Origin: Hyphomicrobiales bacterium
GTDB lineage: Bacteria > Pseudomonadota > Alphaproteobacteria > Rhizobiales > Rhizobiaceae
Direction of reading: 5' to 3'
Length of the DNA stretch: 64,000 bases
Assembly: GCA_900469955.1 (NCBI GenBank)
Contig: UBYX01000007.1
Span: 109,709-173,708, forward strand
The position numbers and the translations under genes were made by a program. The notes beneath the pieces were generated by a model. The model saw only the letters and a program-made list of their open reading frames with translations, was not told the origin of the DNA and did no database searches. Below are positions 9,368-19,091 of the stretch, one piece after another (the first letter of the stretch is position 1; every line of letters starts with the position of its first letter).

Positions 9368-9985
9368 CTATCCTTTTTGGCCGATCTTGCTTTCGGTGCC
9401 GGCGATCAGCCTCTTGATATTGGTCTCGTGCTTCCACCAGGAGATGACGGTCATGATTGTCATGATCAGTGCAATCTTTGGCTCCCCTATGAACCACAGC
9501 ACAACCGGTATGATAAGAGTTGCAACCAGAGCGGACAGCGAGGAATATTTGCTGAGTTTGGCGGTTGCGAGCCAGATCGCGGCGAAGACGACAACCATCA
9601 ACGGCGCAACGCCGAGCAGCGTGCCGATATAGGTCGCGACGCCCTTGCCCCCCTTGAAGCCGAGCCAGACGGGGAAGAGATGCCCCAGAAAAGCTGCAAA
9701 GCCTGCCAGCAATCCCGCTTCGGCACCAAAGAAGTACCAGCCGATTAACGCCGCAGCCGTAGCCTTCAGCGCGTCGAGCAGAAGGGTTGCAGCCGCGAGC
9801 TTCTTGTTGCCGGTGCGCAGAACGTTCGTCGCGCCGATATTGCCTGAACCGATCGAACGGATATCGCCAAGACCCGCTGCCCGGGTGAGGATGAGGCCGA
9901 AAGGAATGGAACCGAGCAGGTAGCCGAAGACGAGCACACCTACTGCGGTAGGCAGCGCGATCTGCCAGTTGAATAGCTCACTCAC
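9368..9985 (-). CDS. plsY: Acyl-phosphate glycerol-3-phosphate acyltransferase PlsY
   Basis: A 205-residue inner-membrane enzyme that transfers an acyl group from acyl-phosphate to glycerol 3-phosphate, the first step of phospholipid synthesis. It has about five hydrophobic segments, and the family motifs [14 protein letters not shown] and [18 protein letters not shown] are all present. It is the third gene of the pyrB-pyrC'-plsY run, 12 bases after the pyrC' stop. In related genomes dprA and topA follow directly; here the accessory ATPase patch intervenes. Confidence 0.96.
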   Translation of the reverse strand: MSELFNWQIALPTAVGVLVFGYLLGSIPFGLILTRAAGLGDIRSIGSGNIGATNVLRTGNKKLAAATLLLDALKATAAALIGWYFFGAEAGLLAGFAAFLGHLFPVWLGFKGGKGVATYIGTLLGVAPLMVVVFAAIWLATAKLSKYSSLSALVATLIIPVVLWFIGEPKIALIMTIMTVISWWKHETNIKRLIAGTESKIGQKG

Positions 9986-9997
9986 GCATGTCCCCCA

Positions 9998-11284
9998 TCA
10001 AAGCGAATGAACGCACTTCCCCGCCACGTAGGTCGCCACGGCACGACCTGAGAACCGCGCGTCCGCAAAAGGCGTGTTCTTTGAACGGGACAAAAGCATA
10101 TCCTTCGACACGATCCAAGGCTCGTCGAGGTCGATCAGCGTGATATCCGCTTTGGCCCCCGGTTTCAGCGTACCGGCATCGAGACCGAATATCTGCGCGG
10201 GTCGCGTGGACATAGCGTCGATCAGGCGCATCAAGGGTACACGGCCGTCGTGATGCAGGCGGAGTGCTGCGGCAAGCATCGTCTCTAGGCCGATTGCGCC
10301 GTCGGCGGCGTCGGAGAAGGGAAGGCGCTTTGTGTCGACGTCCTGTGGATCGTGCGACGAAACGATGATGTCGATCGTGCTATCGGCAATCGCATCGGCC
10401 ATTGCGACACGATCGTCTTCCGAGCGCAGTGGCGGCGAAAGCTTGAAGAACGTACGGTACTCGCCGATGTCGTTCTCATTGAGCGACAGGTGGTTGATCG
10501 ATACGCCGCAGGTGACATTCGCGCCGCGCAAACGGGCGACACGTACCGCCTCGGCCGATTCCGCCACCGAGATCTTGGCCGCGTGATACTTGGCACCGGT
10601 CAGACCAGCGATCCGCAAATCCCGTTCGAGCGGGATGATCTCCGCTTCCTTCGGCACGCCCGACAGACCGAGCCAGCTCGCAAAGAGGCCCTCGTTCATG
10701 ACCCCGTTGCCGAGATATCTCTCACGCAGTTCGAGAGCTATGACCGCATCGAACTCGCGCGCATAGGTCATGGCGCGGCGAAGAAGCAGGCTATCCGAAA
10801 GGCCGTGGCGACCATTGGTGAAGGCGACGGCACCGGATTGCTGCAATAGGCCGATTTCCGTCATCTCTTGGCCGGCGAGGTCCTTGGTGAGCGCCGCAGC
10901 CGGATGAACGTTAACAAGCGCCTTGTCGCGTGCCGTCTTCTGGACGAACTCGATCAGTGCGATATCATCCAGTACCGGATCCGTGTCCGGCATCATGATG
11001 AAGGAGGTGACGCCTCCGGCAGCAGCCGCACGGCTTGCTGATTCAATCGTCTCGGTGTGTTCGGCGCCGGGTTCCCCCACATAGACGCGGGCGTCCACCA
11101 AGCCCGGCGTCGCGACGAGACCGTTGCAATCCTTGATGGTTGCCCCTTCCGGCGCGCCTTGGTTCTGCGCGTCCTTGCCAGCGGCGAGAATGCGGCCGTC
11201 GTCGCCGATGATGATCGTGCCGGTCTCATCAAGATGACGCGAGGGGTCGATAAGGCGGAGGTTCTTCAAAACTGTCGCGGTCAT
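9998..11284 (-). CDS. pyrC: Dihydroorotase-like protein PyrC' (probably non-catalytic)
   Basis: A 428-residue amidohydrolase of the dihydroorotase type, encoded directly after pyrB with an ATGA overlap. The metal-binding HxH that normally follows the conserved Asp is replaced: the motif reads [14 protein letters not shown]. The strand that normally ends in catalytic Asp (TDHAPH) reads VSSHDPQ. These losses match the inactive PyrC' proteins that in some bacteria serve as a structural partner of aspartate carbamoyltransferase in a large complex. An active dihydroorotase would then be encoded elsewhere. Many databases label such genes simply pyrC. Confidence 0.9.
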   Translation of the reverse strand: MTATVLKNLRLIDPSRHLDETGTIIIGDDGRILAAGKDAQNQGAPEGATIKDCNGLVATPGLVDARVYVGEPGAEHTETIESASRAAAAGGVTSFIMMPDTDPVLDDIALIEFVQKTARDKALVNVHPAAALTKDLAGQEMTEIGLLQQSGAVAFTNGRHGLSDSLLLRRAMTYAREFDAVIALELRERYLGNGVMNEGLFASWLGLSGVPKEAEIIPLERDLRIAGLTGAKYHAAKISVAESAEAVRVARLRGANVTCGVSINHLSLNENDIGEYRTFFKLSPPLRSEDDRVAMADAIADSTIDIIVSSHDPQDVDTKRLPFSDAADGAIGLETMLAAALRLHHDGRVPLMRLIDAMSTRPAQIFGLDAGTLKPGAKADITLIDLDEPWIVSKDMLLSRSKNTPFADARFSGRAVATYVAGKCVHSL

Positions 11285-12222
11285 GCGCGCTCTCCCTGGT
11301 TATGAGAGACGAGCAGAGCCTCCATCACAGCCATGCGTACCGCTACCCCCATTTCCACCTGTTGCTCGATGACGCTTTGGGGCCCATCGGCAACCTCGGA
11401 AGCAATCTCCACGCCGCGGTTCATCGGGCCGGGATGCATGACAAGTGCGTCTTCTTTGGCCGCTTTGAGTTTTTCCGCATCAAGACCGAAGAAGCGGAAA
11501 TACTCGCGCACGGAAGGCACGAATGCGCCGGCCATGCGTTCGCGCTGCAGACGCAGCATCATTACCACGTCGGCGTCCTTTAGACCTTCCTCCATCGAGT
11601 GGAAGACCTCCACGCCCATCTCCCGAATGCCAGAGGGCAGCAGCGTCGATGGTGCGACCACCCGAACCCGAGCGCCCATTGCGTTGAGCAAAAGGATGTT
11701 GGAGCGGGCGACACGCGAGTGCAACACGTCGCCGCAGATCGCCACGATGATGCGCGACAACTTTCCCTTGGCGCGGCGGATCGTCAGCGCGTCGAGCAAC
11801 GCCTGGGTCGGGTGCTCGTGCTGGCCGTCGCCGGCGTTGATGACCGAGCAAGCCACCTTCTGGGCAAGCAGTGCGGCTGCGCCCGCCGAGGAATGGCGCA
11901 GCACCAGTACGTCAGGACGCATCGCGTTGAGCGTCATCGCAGTATCGATCAGGGTCTCGCCCTTTTTTACCGACGAATTGCCCACCGACATATTCATCAC
12001 GTCGGCCCCAAGGCGTTTGCCGGCGAGCTCGAATGAGGATTGGGTGCGGGTAGAAGCCTCGAAGAAGAGGTTGATCTGGGTAAGGCCGCGTAAGGTGGAC
12101 GTTTTCTTTTCCCGCTGGCGGGAAATCTTCACGGCCTCGTCGGCCTTGTCGAGAAGAAAGGTGATGTCCTGTTCGGTGAGGCCCTTGATGCCAAGGAGAT
12201 GGCGATGGGGGAAGAAGACCAT
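11281..12222 (-). CDS. pyrB: Aspartate carbamoyltransferase catalytic chain
   Basis: A 313-residue enzyme that makes N-carbamoyl-aspartate from carbamoyl phosphate and aspartate, the committed pyrimidine step. The carbamoyl-phosphate loop [20 protein letters not shown] and the later [12 protein letters not shown] are intact. No regulatory pyrI gene is present. It is first in the pyrB-pyrC'-plsY operon and overlaps pyrC' by four bases. The operon promoter should lie in the 200 bases between it and the divergent acyl-CoA dehydrogenase gene. Confidence 0.97.
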   Translation of the reverse strand: MVFFPHRHLLGIKGLTEQDITFLLDKADEAVKISRQREKKTSTLRGLTQINLFFEASTRTQSSFELAGKRLGADVMNMSVGNSSVKKGETLIDTAMTLNAMRPDVLVLRHSSAGAAALLAQKVACSVINAGDGQHEHPTQALLDALTIRRAKGKLSRIIVAICGDVLHSRVARSNILLLNAMGARVRVVAPSTLLPSGIREMGVEVFHSMEEGLKDADVVMMLRLQRERMAGAFVPSVREYFRFFGLDAEKLKAAKEDALVMHPGPMNRGVEIASEVADGPQSVIEQQVEMGVAVRMAVMEALLVSHNQGERA

Positions 12223-12423
12223 ACGATCATGTCTCCGCTTGCGTTGGGCGGTCTATAAGGTCTGACGGTTAACGCCGCAAGCGGAAGAGAAGGTTATCTC
12301 ACTGCTTGTTTCACCCGCGGCGGAAAGCCTTCCGTTACCGCAGCGCCGGCCATTTGTGCAGAACGGCCGAAATCGTTAAAGGCTGCCGTTTCCAGACTCT
12401 ATAACTTCCGCTAGAACCGCCTC

Positions 12424-14076
12424 ATGAACCAGATATCGCGCGCCGAAGAAAAATTTGCCGAACTGAACCAGCCGAAACCCTGGTCGGGAATCAATGCATA
12501 CCGATCCGATCCGTTGGTTGTCGATCTGACGAGCGGCCTGCATCGCACCGTTCGGGAGGAATACGACCAGCTGGGCCGTTACGTGACCTCGCCGGAGGCG
12601 CAGGAACTTGCGCGCATGGCGAACGAAAACCCGCCGAAGCTCAGAAGCCACGGCCCTCGTGGCGAGCGGCTCGATACGGTGGAGTTCCATCCGGCCTGGC
12701 ACGCGCTGATGCGCCGGTCAATGCAGACGGGGCTGCATTCCTCTGTCTGGGAAAGCATTCCGGAAGCCAAGGGTCATGAGCACAAGGCGCGCGCAACGCG
12801 GTTCTACCTGACGGCGCAGCTCGAATGCGGCCATTTGTGCCCGCTGACGATGACAAGCGCCTCCATTGCCGCGCTGATGGCTTCTCCACGCGTCCAGAAG
12901 GAATGGGCGCCGAAGATCCTGTCGCGCAAATACGATTCGACGAATCGCCCTGCGCTGCAGAAGACGGCCGTCACGCTCGGTATGGGCATGACGGAAAAAC
13001 AGGGTGGCACCGATGTGCGCGCCAATCGTTCGACTGCCGAGCGGGTAGGCGAGGGCATCTACCAGCTTTCCGGCCATAAGTGGTTCATGTCCGCGCCGAT
13101 GAGCGACGGGTTCATCATGCTGGCCAAGACGAACGAGGGCATTGGCTGCTTCCTTGTCCCGCGTCTTCTGGAAGATGGCTCGGCCAATGGCCTGGAGTTC
13201 CAGCGGCTCAAGGACAAGCTCGGCAACCGGTCGAACGCATCGTCAGAAGTCGAGTTTACCGATGCCTTCGGTTATCTCCTCGGCGACCCGGGCGCCGGCA
13301 TCCGCACCATCCTCGACATGGTAACGCTGACGCGGCTCGATTGTGCCCTGGCATCCGCTGGGATCATGCGCGCTTCGCTGTCTGAGGCGGTGCATCATTG
13401 CCGGGGCCGCAATGTCTTTGGTAAAAAGCTCGTAGATCAGCCCTTGATGACGCGCGTATTGGCCGACATGGCCCTAGATGTCGCGGCGGCGACGGCGCTT
13501 GGCTTCAGGCTGGCTGATGCCTTCGACCGTGCCGCCTCCGATCCCGCTGACGCGGCCTTTGCCCGCGTCATGACACCGGTGGTCAAATACTGGAATTGTA
13601 AGATAGCGCCGTCGCTCATTTACGAGGCGATGGAGTGCCTTGGTGGCAACGGCTATGTCGAGGAAAGGCCAATCGCTCGGCACTACCGCGAGGCCCCGGT
13701 CAATGCGATCTGGGAAGGTTCCGGCAACGTCATGGCACTCGATGTGCTACGTGTGTTGTCGCGCGGAAAGGATCTGTTCGATACGGTGCTTGCCGGTTTC
13801 GAACGTGATCTCGGTGCGTCCGGCAGAAAGACGGTGGAGGTGCTCCGCGCCGCCATGGCGCTCTGTGAAACCGACGAGGGGGCTGCGCGCCTCTTGGTCG
13901 AGCAGTTGGCACTCGCAGCCGCTGCATCCGAACTCGTCCGCCTCGGCGCTGGGAAGATCGCCGATGCTTTCCTTGAAACCCGCTTGGCAGGAGGCTGGCG
14001 TTCGACCTACGGCATGCTCGATGCGAGATTCGACGCGCGCTACATCATCGACCTTCTTTATCCCGCGGCAAGCTGA
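12424..14076 (+). CDS. AidB-like acyl-CoA dehydrogenase
   Basis: A 550-residue flavoprotein of the acyl-CoA dehydrogenase superfamily, AidB branch (long form with extra N- and C-terminal regions). The FAD-binding middle domain contains GMGMTEKQGGTDVRAN, and the C-terminal helical domain contains YEAMECLGGNGYVEE with ARHYREAPVNAIWEGSGNV. E. coli AidB is linked to alkylation-damage protection; many homologues act as isovaleryl-CoA-type dehydrogenases, so the substrate is left open. It is divergent from pyrB, and its last bases overlap the 3' end of a truncated AEC transporter fragment on the other strand. Confidence 0.9.
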   Translation: MNQISRAEEKFAELNQPKPWSGINAYRSDPLVVDLTSGLHRTVREEYDQLGRYVTSPEAQELARMANENPPKLRSHGPRGERLDTVEFHPAWHALMRRSMQTGLHSSVWESIPEAKGHEHKARATRFYLTAQLECGHLCPLTMTSASIAALMASPRVQKEWAPKILSRKYDSTNRPALQKTAVTLGMGMTEKQGGTDVRANRSTAERVGEGIYQLSGHKWFMSAPMSDGFIMLAKTNEGIGCFLVPRLLEDGSANGLEFQRLKDKLGNRSNASSEVEFTDAFGYLLGDPGAGIRTILDMVTLTRLDCALASAGIMRASLSEAVHHCRGRNVFGKKLVDQPLMTRVLADMALDVAAATALGFRLADAFDRAASDPADAAFARVMTPVVKYWNCKIAPSLIYEAMECLGGNGYVEERPIARHYREAPVNAIWEGSGNVMALDVLRVLSRGKDLFDTVLAGFERDLGASGRKTVEVLRAAMALCETDEGAARLLVEQLALAAAASELVRLGAGKIADAFLETRLAGGWRSTYGMLDARFDARYIIDLLYPAAS

Positions 14077-14200
14077 CCGGCGGCAATCATCACCAGCGGA
14101 ATAGTGAAAAGCGAAGCCACCCTCTGCACCGTCGCGGCTGCAGCATAAAGATCTGCGTCGCCTCCCATCTCCTTGGCGAGCAGATATCCGTTCATGGCAG
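14058..14200 (-). pseudogene. AEC transporter fragment (C-terminal end only)
   Basis: The minus strand encodes about 45 residues (MNGYLLAKEMGGDADLYAAA ... PLVMIAAGQLAAG) that match the C-terminus of the intact AEC-family transporter at 20234-21169. By eye about 123 of 134 bases agree, and most differences are in third codon positions. Homology stops at about 14200, where unrelated sequence begins. The fragment overlaps the end of the acyl-CoA dehydrogenase gene by 19 bases. It has no start of its own and is a relict or recombination scar, not a gene. Confidence 0.85.
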
Positions 14201-14448
14201 GCGGGCGACGTTGCAACTGCCACCAGACCAAAAATAGTGACGAGTCCACAGCACCCACGCACGCGCGGAGGTTAGTTTTATCCTCCCACCGGCTGCCGGC
14301 TTCAGGTAAATCTGGCGTCACTTCAGGCTCAGAGGTGGCTTTGCGATACCCGATCCCAGCGGTGTTGAGGTCATAGACCTCGATCGGAACGCCGGCAGCG
14401 TCGACGGCCAGTATCCCTACGTGTTCGCGGCGCGCATTGCCAAGTTAA
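14201..14448. other. Intergenic region after the AEC fragment
   Basis: About 250 bases between the AEC fragment and the small minus-strand gene. I see no gene, RNA or repeat in it. Confidence 0.4.
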
Positions 14449-14790
14449 TCAGCGCCCATCTCTTAGCTGGTCGACCATTTTTCGTCCCATGGCATAAGCT
14501 CGCGCATCACCGCGCTCTATAAGGGCATTGGCGACAACTCGCGCCTTCTGCGGAAGATCGTTCAGCTTTGCGATGTCGATGTTATCGAAAATTCTTAGCC
14601 CATACCTCTCGCTAGCAATCCTGATAAATTCCACAAGGAAGGTCTTTTCCGCCCGATGCGCAGCGCGCAGTTCTGCCGCGAAACCCACGATCTCATCTCT
14701 GCGTGCTTTGGGAAGGAGAACCTCCACCCTCACAAGATCGGATGCTCCTCCAGTCTCGCGGTACTTCTTAATACGATCTTTCGCAGACAT
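14449..14790 (-). CDS. Small conserved-looking protein of unknown function
   Basis: A 113-residue charged protein that I do not recognise. It begins MSAKDRIKKYRETGG and is predicted to be mostly helical, with LPKARRDEIVGFAAELRAAH and KTFLVEFIRIASERYG helices. A good ribosome-binding site (TAGGAG) sits 9 bases before ATG. Upstream is a well-formed promoter with a palindrome between the -35 and -10 boxes, which suggests autoregulation as in antitoxins and small DNA-binding proteins. No partner gene is visible next to it. It lies inside the segment flanked by AEC repeats. Confidence 0.6.
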   Translation of the reverse strand: MSAKDRIKKYRETGGASDLVRVEVLLPKARRDEIVGFAAELRAAHRAEKTFLVEFIRIASERYGLRIFDNIDIAKLNDLPQKARVVANALIERGDARAYAMGRKMVDQLRDGR

Positions 14791-14814
14791 GGTGGCAGCT
14801 CCTACAGGGGGCCA

Positions 14815-14843
14815 ATATAAGGCGTATCCCGGATACTCCTCAA
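14815..14843 (-). promoter_or_regulatory. Promoter with operator-like palindrome in the spacer
   Basis: On the minus strand a -35 box TTGAGG (14838-14843) and a -10 box TTATAT (14815-14820) are separated by exactly 17 bases. The perfect palindrome GTATCC-C-GGATAC (14824-14836) sits in the spacer, where a bound repressor would block RNA polymerase. The start codon of the downstream gene is 25 bases from the -10 box. Confidence 0.55.
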
Positions 14844-15313
14844 GTATCTGTGATCATTAAAACGCTGACGGCGGAGGTCGATCATCCCGACACGTCGAAT
14901 CCGGTTCACCCTGGCGAACTGTGTCGGGGATCCATGAGGGAATGCAGGTGCGAACTCCGCGGCCGTCATCGCCCGACAAGCCTTGGGATGCCTGTCAAGC
15001 AAGCCGCGCAGGCCGATCCGCCCGCTCCCCAGCCCGCCCGAAGTTCTTTGACCACTGTCGGAATATGAGCGGAGGGTCAATGGTGATGGCAGTTGATGAC
15101 GACACGCTGATCGGCTGGCTGGGCCGGCTGAAGCTCAATGGCTTCATCAGTGGTCGCGGACCTAGATCTGCCGATACAGGGCCACCTCCTCAGGGCGTCG
15201 TTTTTTTGAGTATCACCGGTGCCTTAGCGGGCGAGTCGCTGGTGTATTAACCATCTTATTGAAGCCATGCTTAATGTTCGAAACGCTAAACTATCAAAAT
15301 TAGGGGGTAGGTC
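14844..15313. other. Intergenic region upstream of the histidine kinase gene
   Basis: About 470 bases in which I find no supported gene; frames on both strands lack ribosome-binding sites. The last bases contain AGGGGGTAGGTC directly before the kinase start, a clear ribosome-binding site. Confidence 0.45.
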
Positions 15314-17137
15314 ATGCGGCTCGTTACGAAAATTAATCTCGCTCTTGTTGGTGTGGTCGCGGTTTCAGCGGTGCTGAATTTTGCGGCACTGCGGATGGCG
15401 GTCATGCCGAGCTTCGCGGCTCTGGAGGAGCTGGCAGCTGATCAGAATCAAAGTCGCGTACTTGAGGCGGTCGAGCTGCAAAAGGAACAGGTCGCCAATA
15501 GCACCGGTGACTACGCGATTTGGGACGACACCTACGAATTGATGAACGGCAGGGCAGAAGACTACGAGGCGAAAAATGTCACCGCGGAGTCGTTGAAGAC
15601 CCTTGGGGTAAATTATTTCGTAGCTCTCGACAACGAAGGCAGGGTCGTTATCGACAGCGGATTTGTTCATGATGGCGAGGAGCCGCAGCCGGTGAAACTC
15701 AACTTGGCTGATGCGGTCACCTCGACGGGTCCGCTGGTCACAGCGTCGGACAAAATAACCGTGCAATCTGCGCTGATGCGAACTGACCAAGGACTTGTCG
15801 CTATCGGTTTTTCCCCAATTCTGCGTTCCGACCGAAGCGGCGAGCGAGCAGGTACCCTGGTATTGGGCCGGATCCTCGATTTAGATGACATCAAGACCGC
15901 AACCAAGGTCGACTTCGAAATGCTGCGGGGTGATGAAGGAGCTGGCCAAGCTGGCTCATCGGACGACGCATATCTGCGTCGGGTTGATCAGCTTGACGGC
16001 CTTGATGGCCAACCAGCGGCAACCCTGGTTTCCCGGACCAGCCGTGATATCACTAGCATCGGCAAGCGAACGATCCTGACGACAATGGCGTTTCTGCTTG
16101 GTGCCGCAGCGTTGCTTCTGATCGCTCTCGCCTTTGCTTTGCGGAAGATTGCCGTAAGCCGCATCGAAAAGCTTAGATCCCATCTCACGGACGTTGCCCT
16201 CACCGGCAATTTACAGATTTTGCCTGAAGACGGGAAGGGAGATGAACTCAGCGAAACGCTTCAGTCATTCAACGAGATGGCGCGGCAGTTGGCGGAACTG
16301 AGGGCAAAACTTCGCAAACAAGATTATGAGCATGGCGCCGCTGATCAGGCCGCTGGTCTGCTCCATAACGTTCGTAACGCCATGAGCCCTGTATCGGCGT
16401 TGGCCTGGGAGCTTTCCAGGCAGAGCGAGACGGCGTCGCAGCAGAACCTCGCCAAAGCAGTTAATGAGCTGAAAGACCCCAACATTCCAGCTGACCGGGC
16501 CAGTAAACTCAATCAGTTCGTTCTGATGTCGGCGGAGCGTCTGATCGAGAACGAGTCAACGCGCCGGGACAATCTGCGTTCGATGGTGGCAATGCTCCGG
16601 CACATTGATGAAATCCTAAGGGAAGCCGACCGATCTGCCCAACTTGATCGTGTTCTCGAGCCGATTGACCTTGAGGCATCCATTCGGGATGCGATGCGAT
16701 TGGTCCAAGGCAAAGAGGGAATCGACGTCGACTTTACCAGCTTGAGCGCCACGCGTGTCGAAGGCCACAAGGTGCCTCTGGACCAGGTAATCGCAAATAT
16801 TCTTGTCAACGCCACGGAGGCTATAGAGGCTTCCGGCAAAATCTCCGGACATATCGTTATCACTTCGGAGCATAGTCTTGCAGAGCAAGGTGAACTTCAG
16901 GTCGTATTGCGGATCCGAGACGACGGGGTCGGAATAGAGCAGGCGACGCTCGCCCGCATCTTCGAAAAAGGCTTCAGCACCAAGAGTGATGGCAAGCGAG
17001 GTCTTGGCCTTCATTGGTGCGCGAACGCAATCAACGCTATGGGCGGTAAGATTGTCGCAGAAAGCGCGGGGCTAGAAAAAGGTGCAACGCTCACGATCAC
17101 TCTTTCCGCACAAAAAGCGGAGAAGGCCGCAGCATGA
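15314..17137 (+). CDS. Membrane histidine kinase with CHASE4-like sensor
   Basis: A 607-residue sensor kinase. A transmembrane helix at about residues 7-29 is followed by a periplasmic domain up to about 250 with DYAIWDDTYELM at 67-78, typical of CHASE4 sensors. The second helix is at about 253-276, then a HAMP linker. The phospho-acceptor is probably H351 in LLHNVRNAMSP, a divergent H-box. The ATPase domain shows ILVNATEAIE (N box), RDDGVGI (G1) and KRGLGLHWC (G2). It has no receiver domain. Its stop overlaps the start of the next gene (ATGA), so it is co-translated with the REC-GGDEF-EAL protein. The signal is unknown. Confidence 0.9.
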   Translation: MRLVTKINLALVGVVAVSAVLNFAALRMAVMPSFAALEELAADQNQSRVLEAVELQKEQVANSTGDYAIWDDTYELMNGRAEDYEAKNVTAESLKTLGVNYFVALDNEGRVVIDSGFVHDGEEPQPVKLNLADAVTSTGPLVTASDKITVQSALMRTDQGLVAIGFSPILRSDRSGERAGTLVLGRILDLDDIKTATKVDFEMLRGDEGAGQAGSSDDAYLRRVDQLDGLDGQPAATLVSRTSRDITSIGKRTILTTMAFLLGAAALLLIALAFALRKIAVSRIEKLRSHLTDVALTGNLQILPEDGKGDELSETLQSFNEMARQLAELRAKLRKQDYEHGAADQAAGLLHNVRNAMSPVSALAWELSRQSETASQQNLAKAVNELKDPNIPADRASKLNQFVLMSAERLIENESTRRDNLRSMVAMLRHIDEILREADRSAQLDRVLEPIDLEASIRDAMRLVQGKEGIDVDFTSLSATRVEGHKVPLDQVIANILVNATEAIEASGKISGHIVITSEHSLAEQGELQVVLRIRDDGVGIEQATLARIFEKGFSTKSDGKRGLGLHWCANAINAMGGKIVAESAGLEKGATLTITLSAQKAEKAAA

Positions 17138-19017
17138 TGATCAACGAGCAACAACTACCACGCGTACTAGTTTGCGACGACGAGAGCAGCGTACTCGAGG
17201 CTTATCGCAGGATACTATCGGGTCTGGTCGAGCCTTCGAGCAGGGAAAGAGAGCAAGATCTGGACGCACTCGCCGCCGACCTCTTTGGCGAAGAGCTGGA
17301 AACCGCTGCGAGGAGCTCCAACATCAGCGATATTGTCTACTGTCGCCAGGGTGAGGAGGCGGTGGCGATCTTCGCGGATGCAGGCCGTCGCGGCCAGCCG
17401 TTTGCCGCCGTGTTTCTAGATGTCCGCATGCCGCCCGGCATCGATGGCGTAGAGGTGGCCAGGCTGATGCGGCAATTGGATCCGGCCATCAATATTGTCA
17501 TGGTCACCGGACATTCCGACCATCGTCCGGCCGAAATCGCTGGAGTAGTCGGAGCGCAGGATCGTCTTTTTTATCTCGTGAAGCCGTTCGATCCGGATGA
17601 GGTCCGCCAGATGGCGACGACCTTGGCTCATCGATGGTCGAGCGACCGGACCGTTGCCAATGAATTGACGTCTCGCCTTCAAGAACTTGAGAAGGTCAAC
17701 CGCGCATTAAAGCTAAGCGAGGCATCCGCGCATCAAGCAGCTCGCCGGGATCCGCTTACCGGTTTGCTCAATCGCAAGGGATTGCAGGAGCAATTCGATG
17801 CCGCATTTTCACTTGCGTCCAAAGAAGGGCGATATCTTTCATTTGCCTATATCGATCTCGACCGGTTCAAGCTCGTGAATGACGCGCACGGACACACGGT
17901 GGGAGACCGGTTGATCCGCGAAGTTGCAAGCCGTATTGTTGAGGCAACTGCCGACGATGGTTTCGTTGCCCGACTTGGGGGCGATGAATTTGCGGTTGTT
18001 TGTGCGCACCCAGACAGTCTCGAAGAAGTGGTTTGCCGCCTCCTTAGGGTTGGCGAAACGCCGTTCATCGAAGATGGATTCAACTTACCCGTAAGCCTCT
18101 CCATTGGATATTGTCGCTGTGATGCTGGCCAGGATAGCCTTTCAGATGCGATGCGGCGTGCGGACGTGGCCCTTTACTCTGCGAAAATGGCAGGAAGAGG
18201 TGGCGCGCGCATCTACGACGCAGATCTCGACAAGCAGTTCTTGCTCGGCCAGGCGATCGCGCGGGATCTGAAGGATGCCATTGACGCAAATGCCCTGCGC
18301 CTGCACTACCAACCCTTGATGAGCGCTGACGGGTGTCGAGTGACGGGGCTTGAGGCGCTGCTTCGCTGGGACCGGCGGGACTATGGACCAATCTCGCCGG
18401 CCTTGTTTGTGCCAATCGCTGAGCAGAACAACTTGATGGCTGAGCTTGGCGAGTGGGTCCTGCGGCAGGCAATGGAGGACATTCAACTTTGGCCGGATAT
18501 CGTTACTTCAATCAATCTTTCTGTCGTTCAATTCGCTCAGCCACACTTCGCTGAGCACGTCCTCGCCCTGGCTAAGAGTGCCGGCATCTCGCCCTCGGTG
18601 ATTGAATTCGAGATAACCGAAACGGCCCTGTCGCAGGACATGACTAACTTCGCACAACAAGTTGCAACACTGAGGCGCGCGGGCTTTAATTTGGCACTTG
18701 ACGACTTTGGAAGCGGCTACGCCAGCATTGGATATCTTAGCCAGTTCCACTTCAACAAGTTGAAAATCGATCGGTCCTTTGTCAGCAACCTGCGTCTCAA
18801 ACCCAATGCCGATAGGATGATCCGCTCAATAGTCGGTCTTGGGGAGGCAATGGGATTGACCGTCACCGCCGAAGGGGTCGAGGATGAGTTTCAGCATGAG
18901 CTCCTACGCGCGGCTGGATGCGATCAGATGCAAGGTTTTCTCTTTCATAAGCCCTGCAGCAAGGAGGATGTGGAGAGGCTGTTAGATAAACAGCGGCAGG
19001 CGGATCGGGCTGCTTAG
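17134..19017 (+). CDS. Response regulator with GGDEF and EAL domains (cyclic-di-GMP turnover)
   Basis: A 627-residue protein. The receiver domain (about 9-165) has the acidic pair D15-D16, phospho-acceptor D96 in FLDVRMPPG and K150, and an extra acidic stretch of about 35 residues between the first helix and second strand. The GGDEF domain has an intact GGDEF (281-285), but the inhibitory RxxD site is absent (ADDG there). The EAL domain begins near 375, with GLEALLR (404-410), EITET, DDFGSGYAS, KIDRSFV and AEGVE, so phosphodiesterase residues look intact. It may both make and degrade c-di-GMP under control of the adjacent kinase, with which it overlaps. Confidence 0.93.
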   Translation: MMINEQQLPRVLVCDDESSVLEAYRRILSGLVEPSSREREQDLDALAADLFGEELETAARSSNISDIVYCRQGEEAVAIFADAGRRGQPFAAVFLDVRMPPGIDGVEVARLMRQLDPAINIVMVTGHSDHRPAEIAGVVGAQDRLFYLVKPFDPDEVRQMATTLAHRWSSDRTVANELTSRLQELEKVNRALKLSEASAHQAARRDPLTGLLNRKGLQEQFDAAFSLASKEGRYLSFAYIDLDRFKLVNDAHGHTVGDRLIREVASRIVEATADDGFVARLGGDEFAVVCAHPDSLEEVVCRLLRVGETPFIEDGFNLPVSLSIGYCRCDAGQDSLSDAMRRADVALYSAKMAGRGGARIYDADLDKQFLLGQAIARDLKDAIDANALRLHYQPLMSADGCRVTGLEALLRWDRRDYGPISPALFVPIAEQNNLMAELGEWVLRQAMEDIQLWPDIVTSINLSVVQFAQPHFAEHVLALAKSAGISPSVIEFEITETALSQDMTNFAQQVATLRRAGFNLALDDFGSGYASIGYLSQFHFNKLKIDRSFVSNLRLKPNADRMIRSIVGLGEAMGLTVTAEGVEDEFQHELLRAAGCDQMQGFLFHKPCSKEDVERLLDKQRQADRAA

Positions 19018-19091
19018 AATGTATGCAACTGTGCCGGCGCGGGGAGGGAGGCAAACTTCACCCTTACGGAATGGAGCTTGGAGATGGCGAC

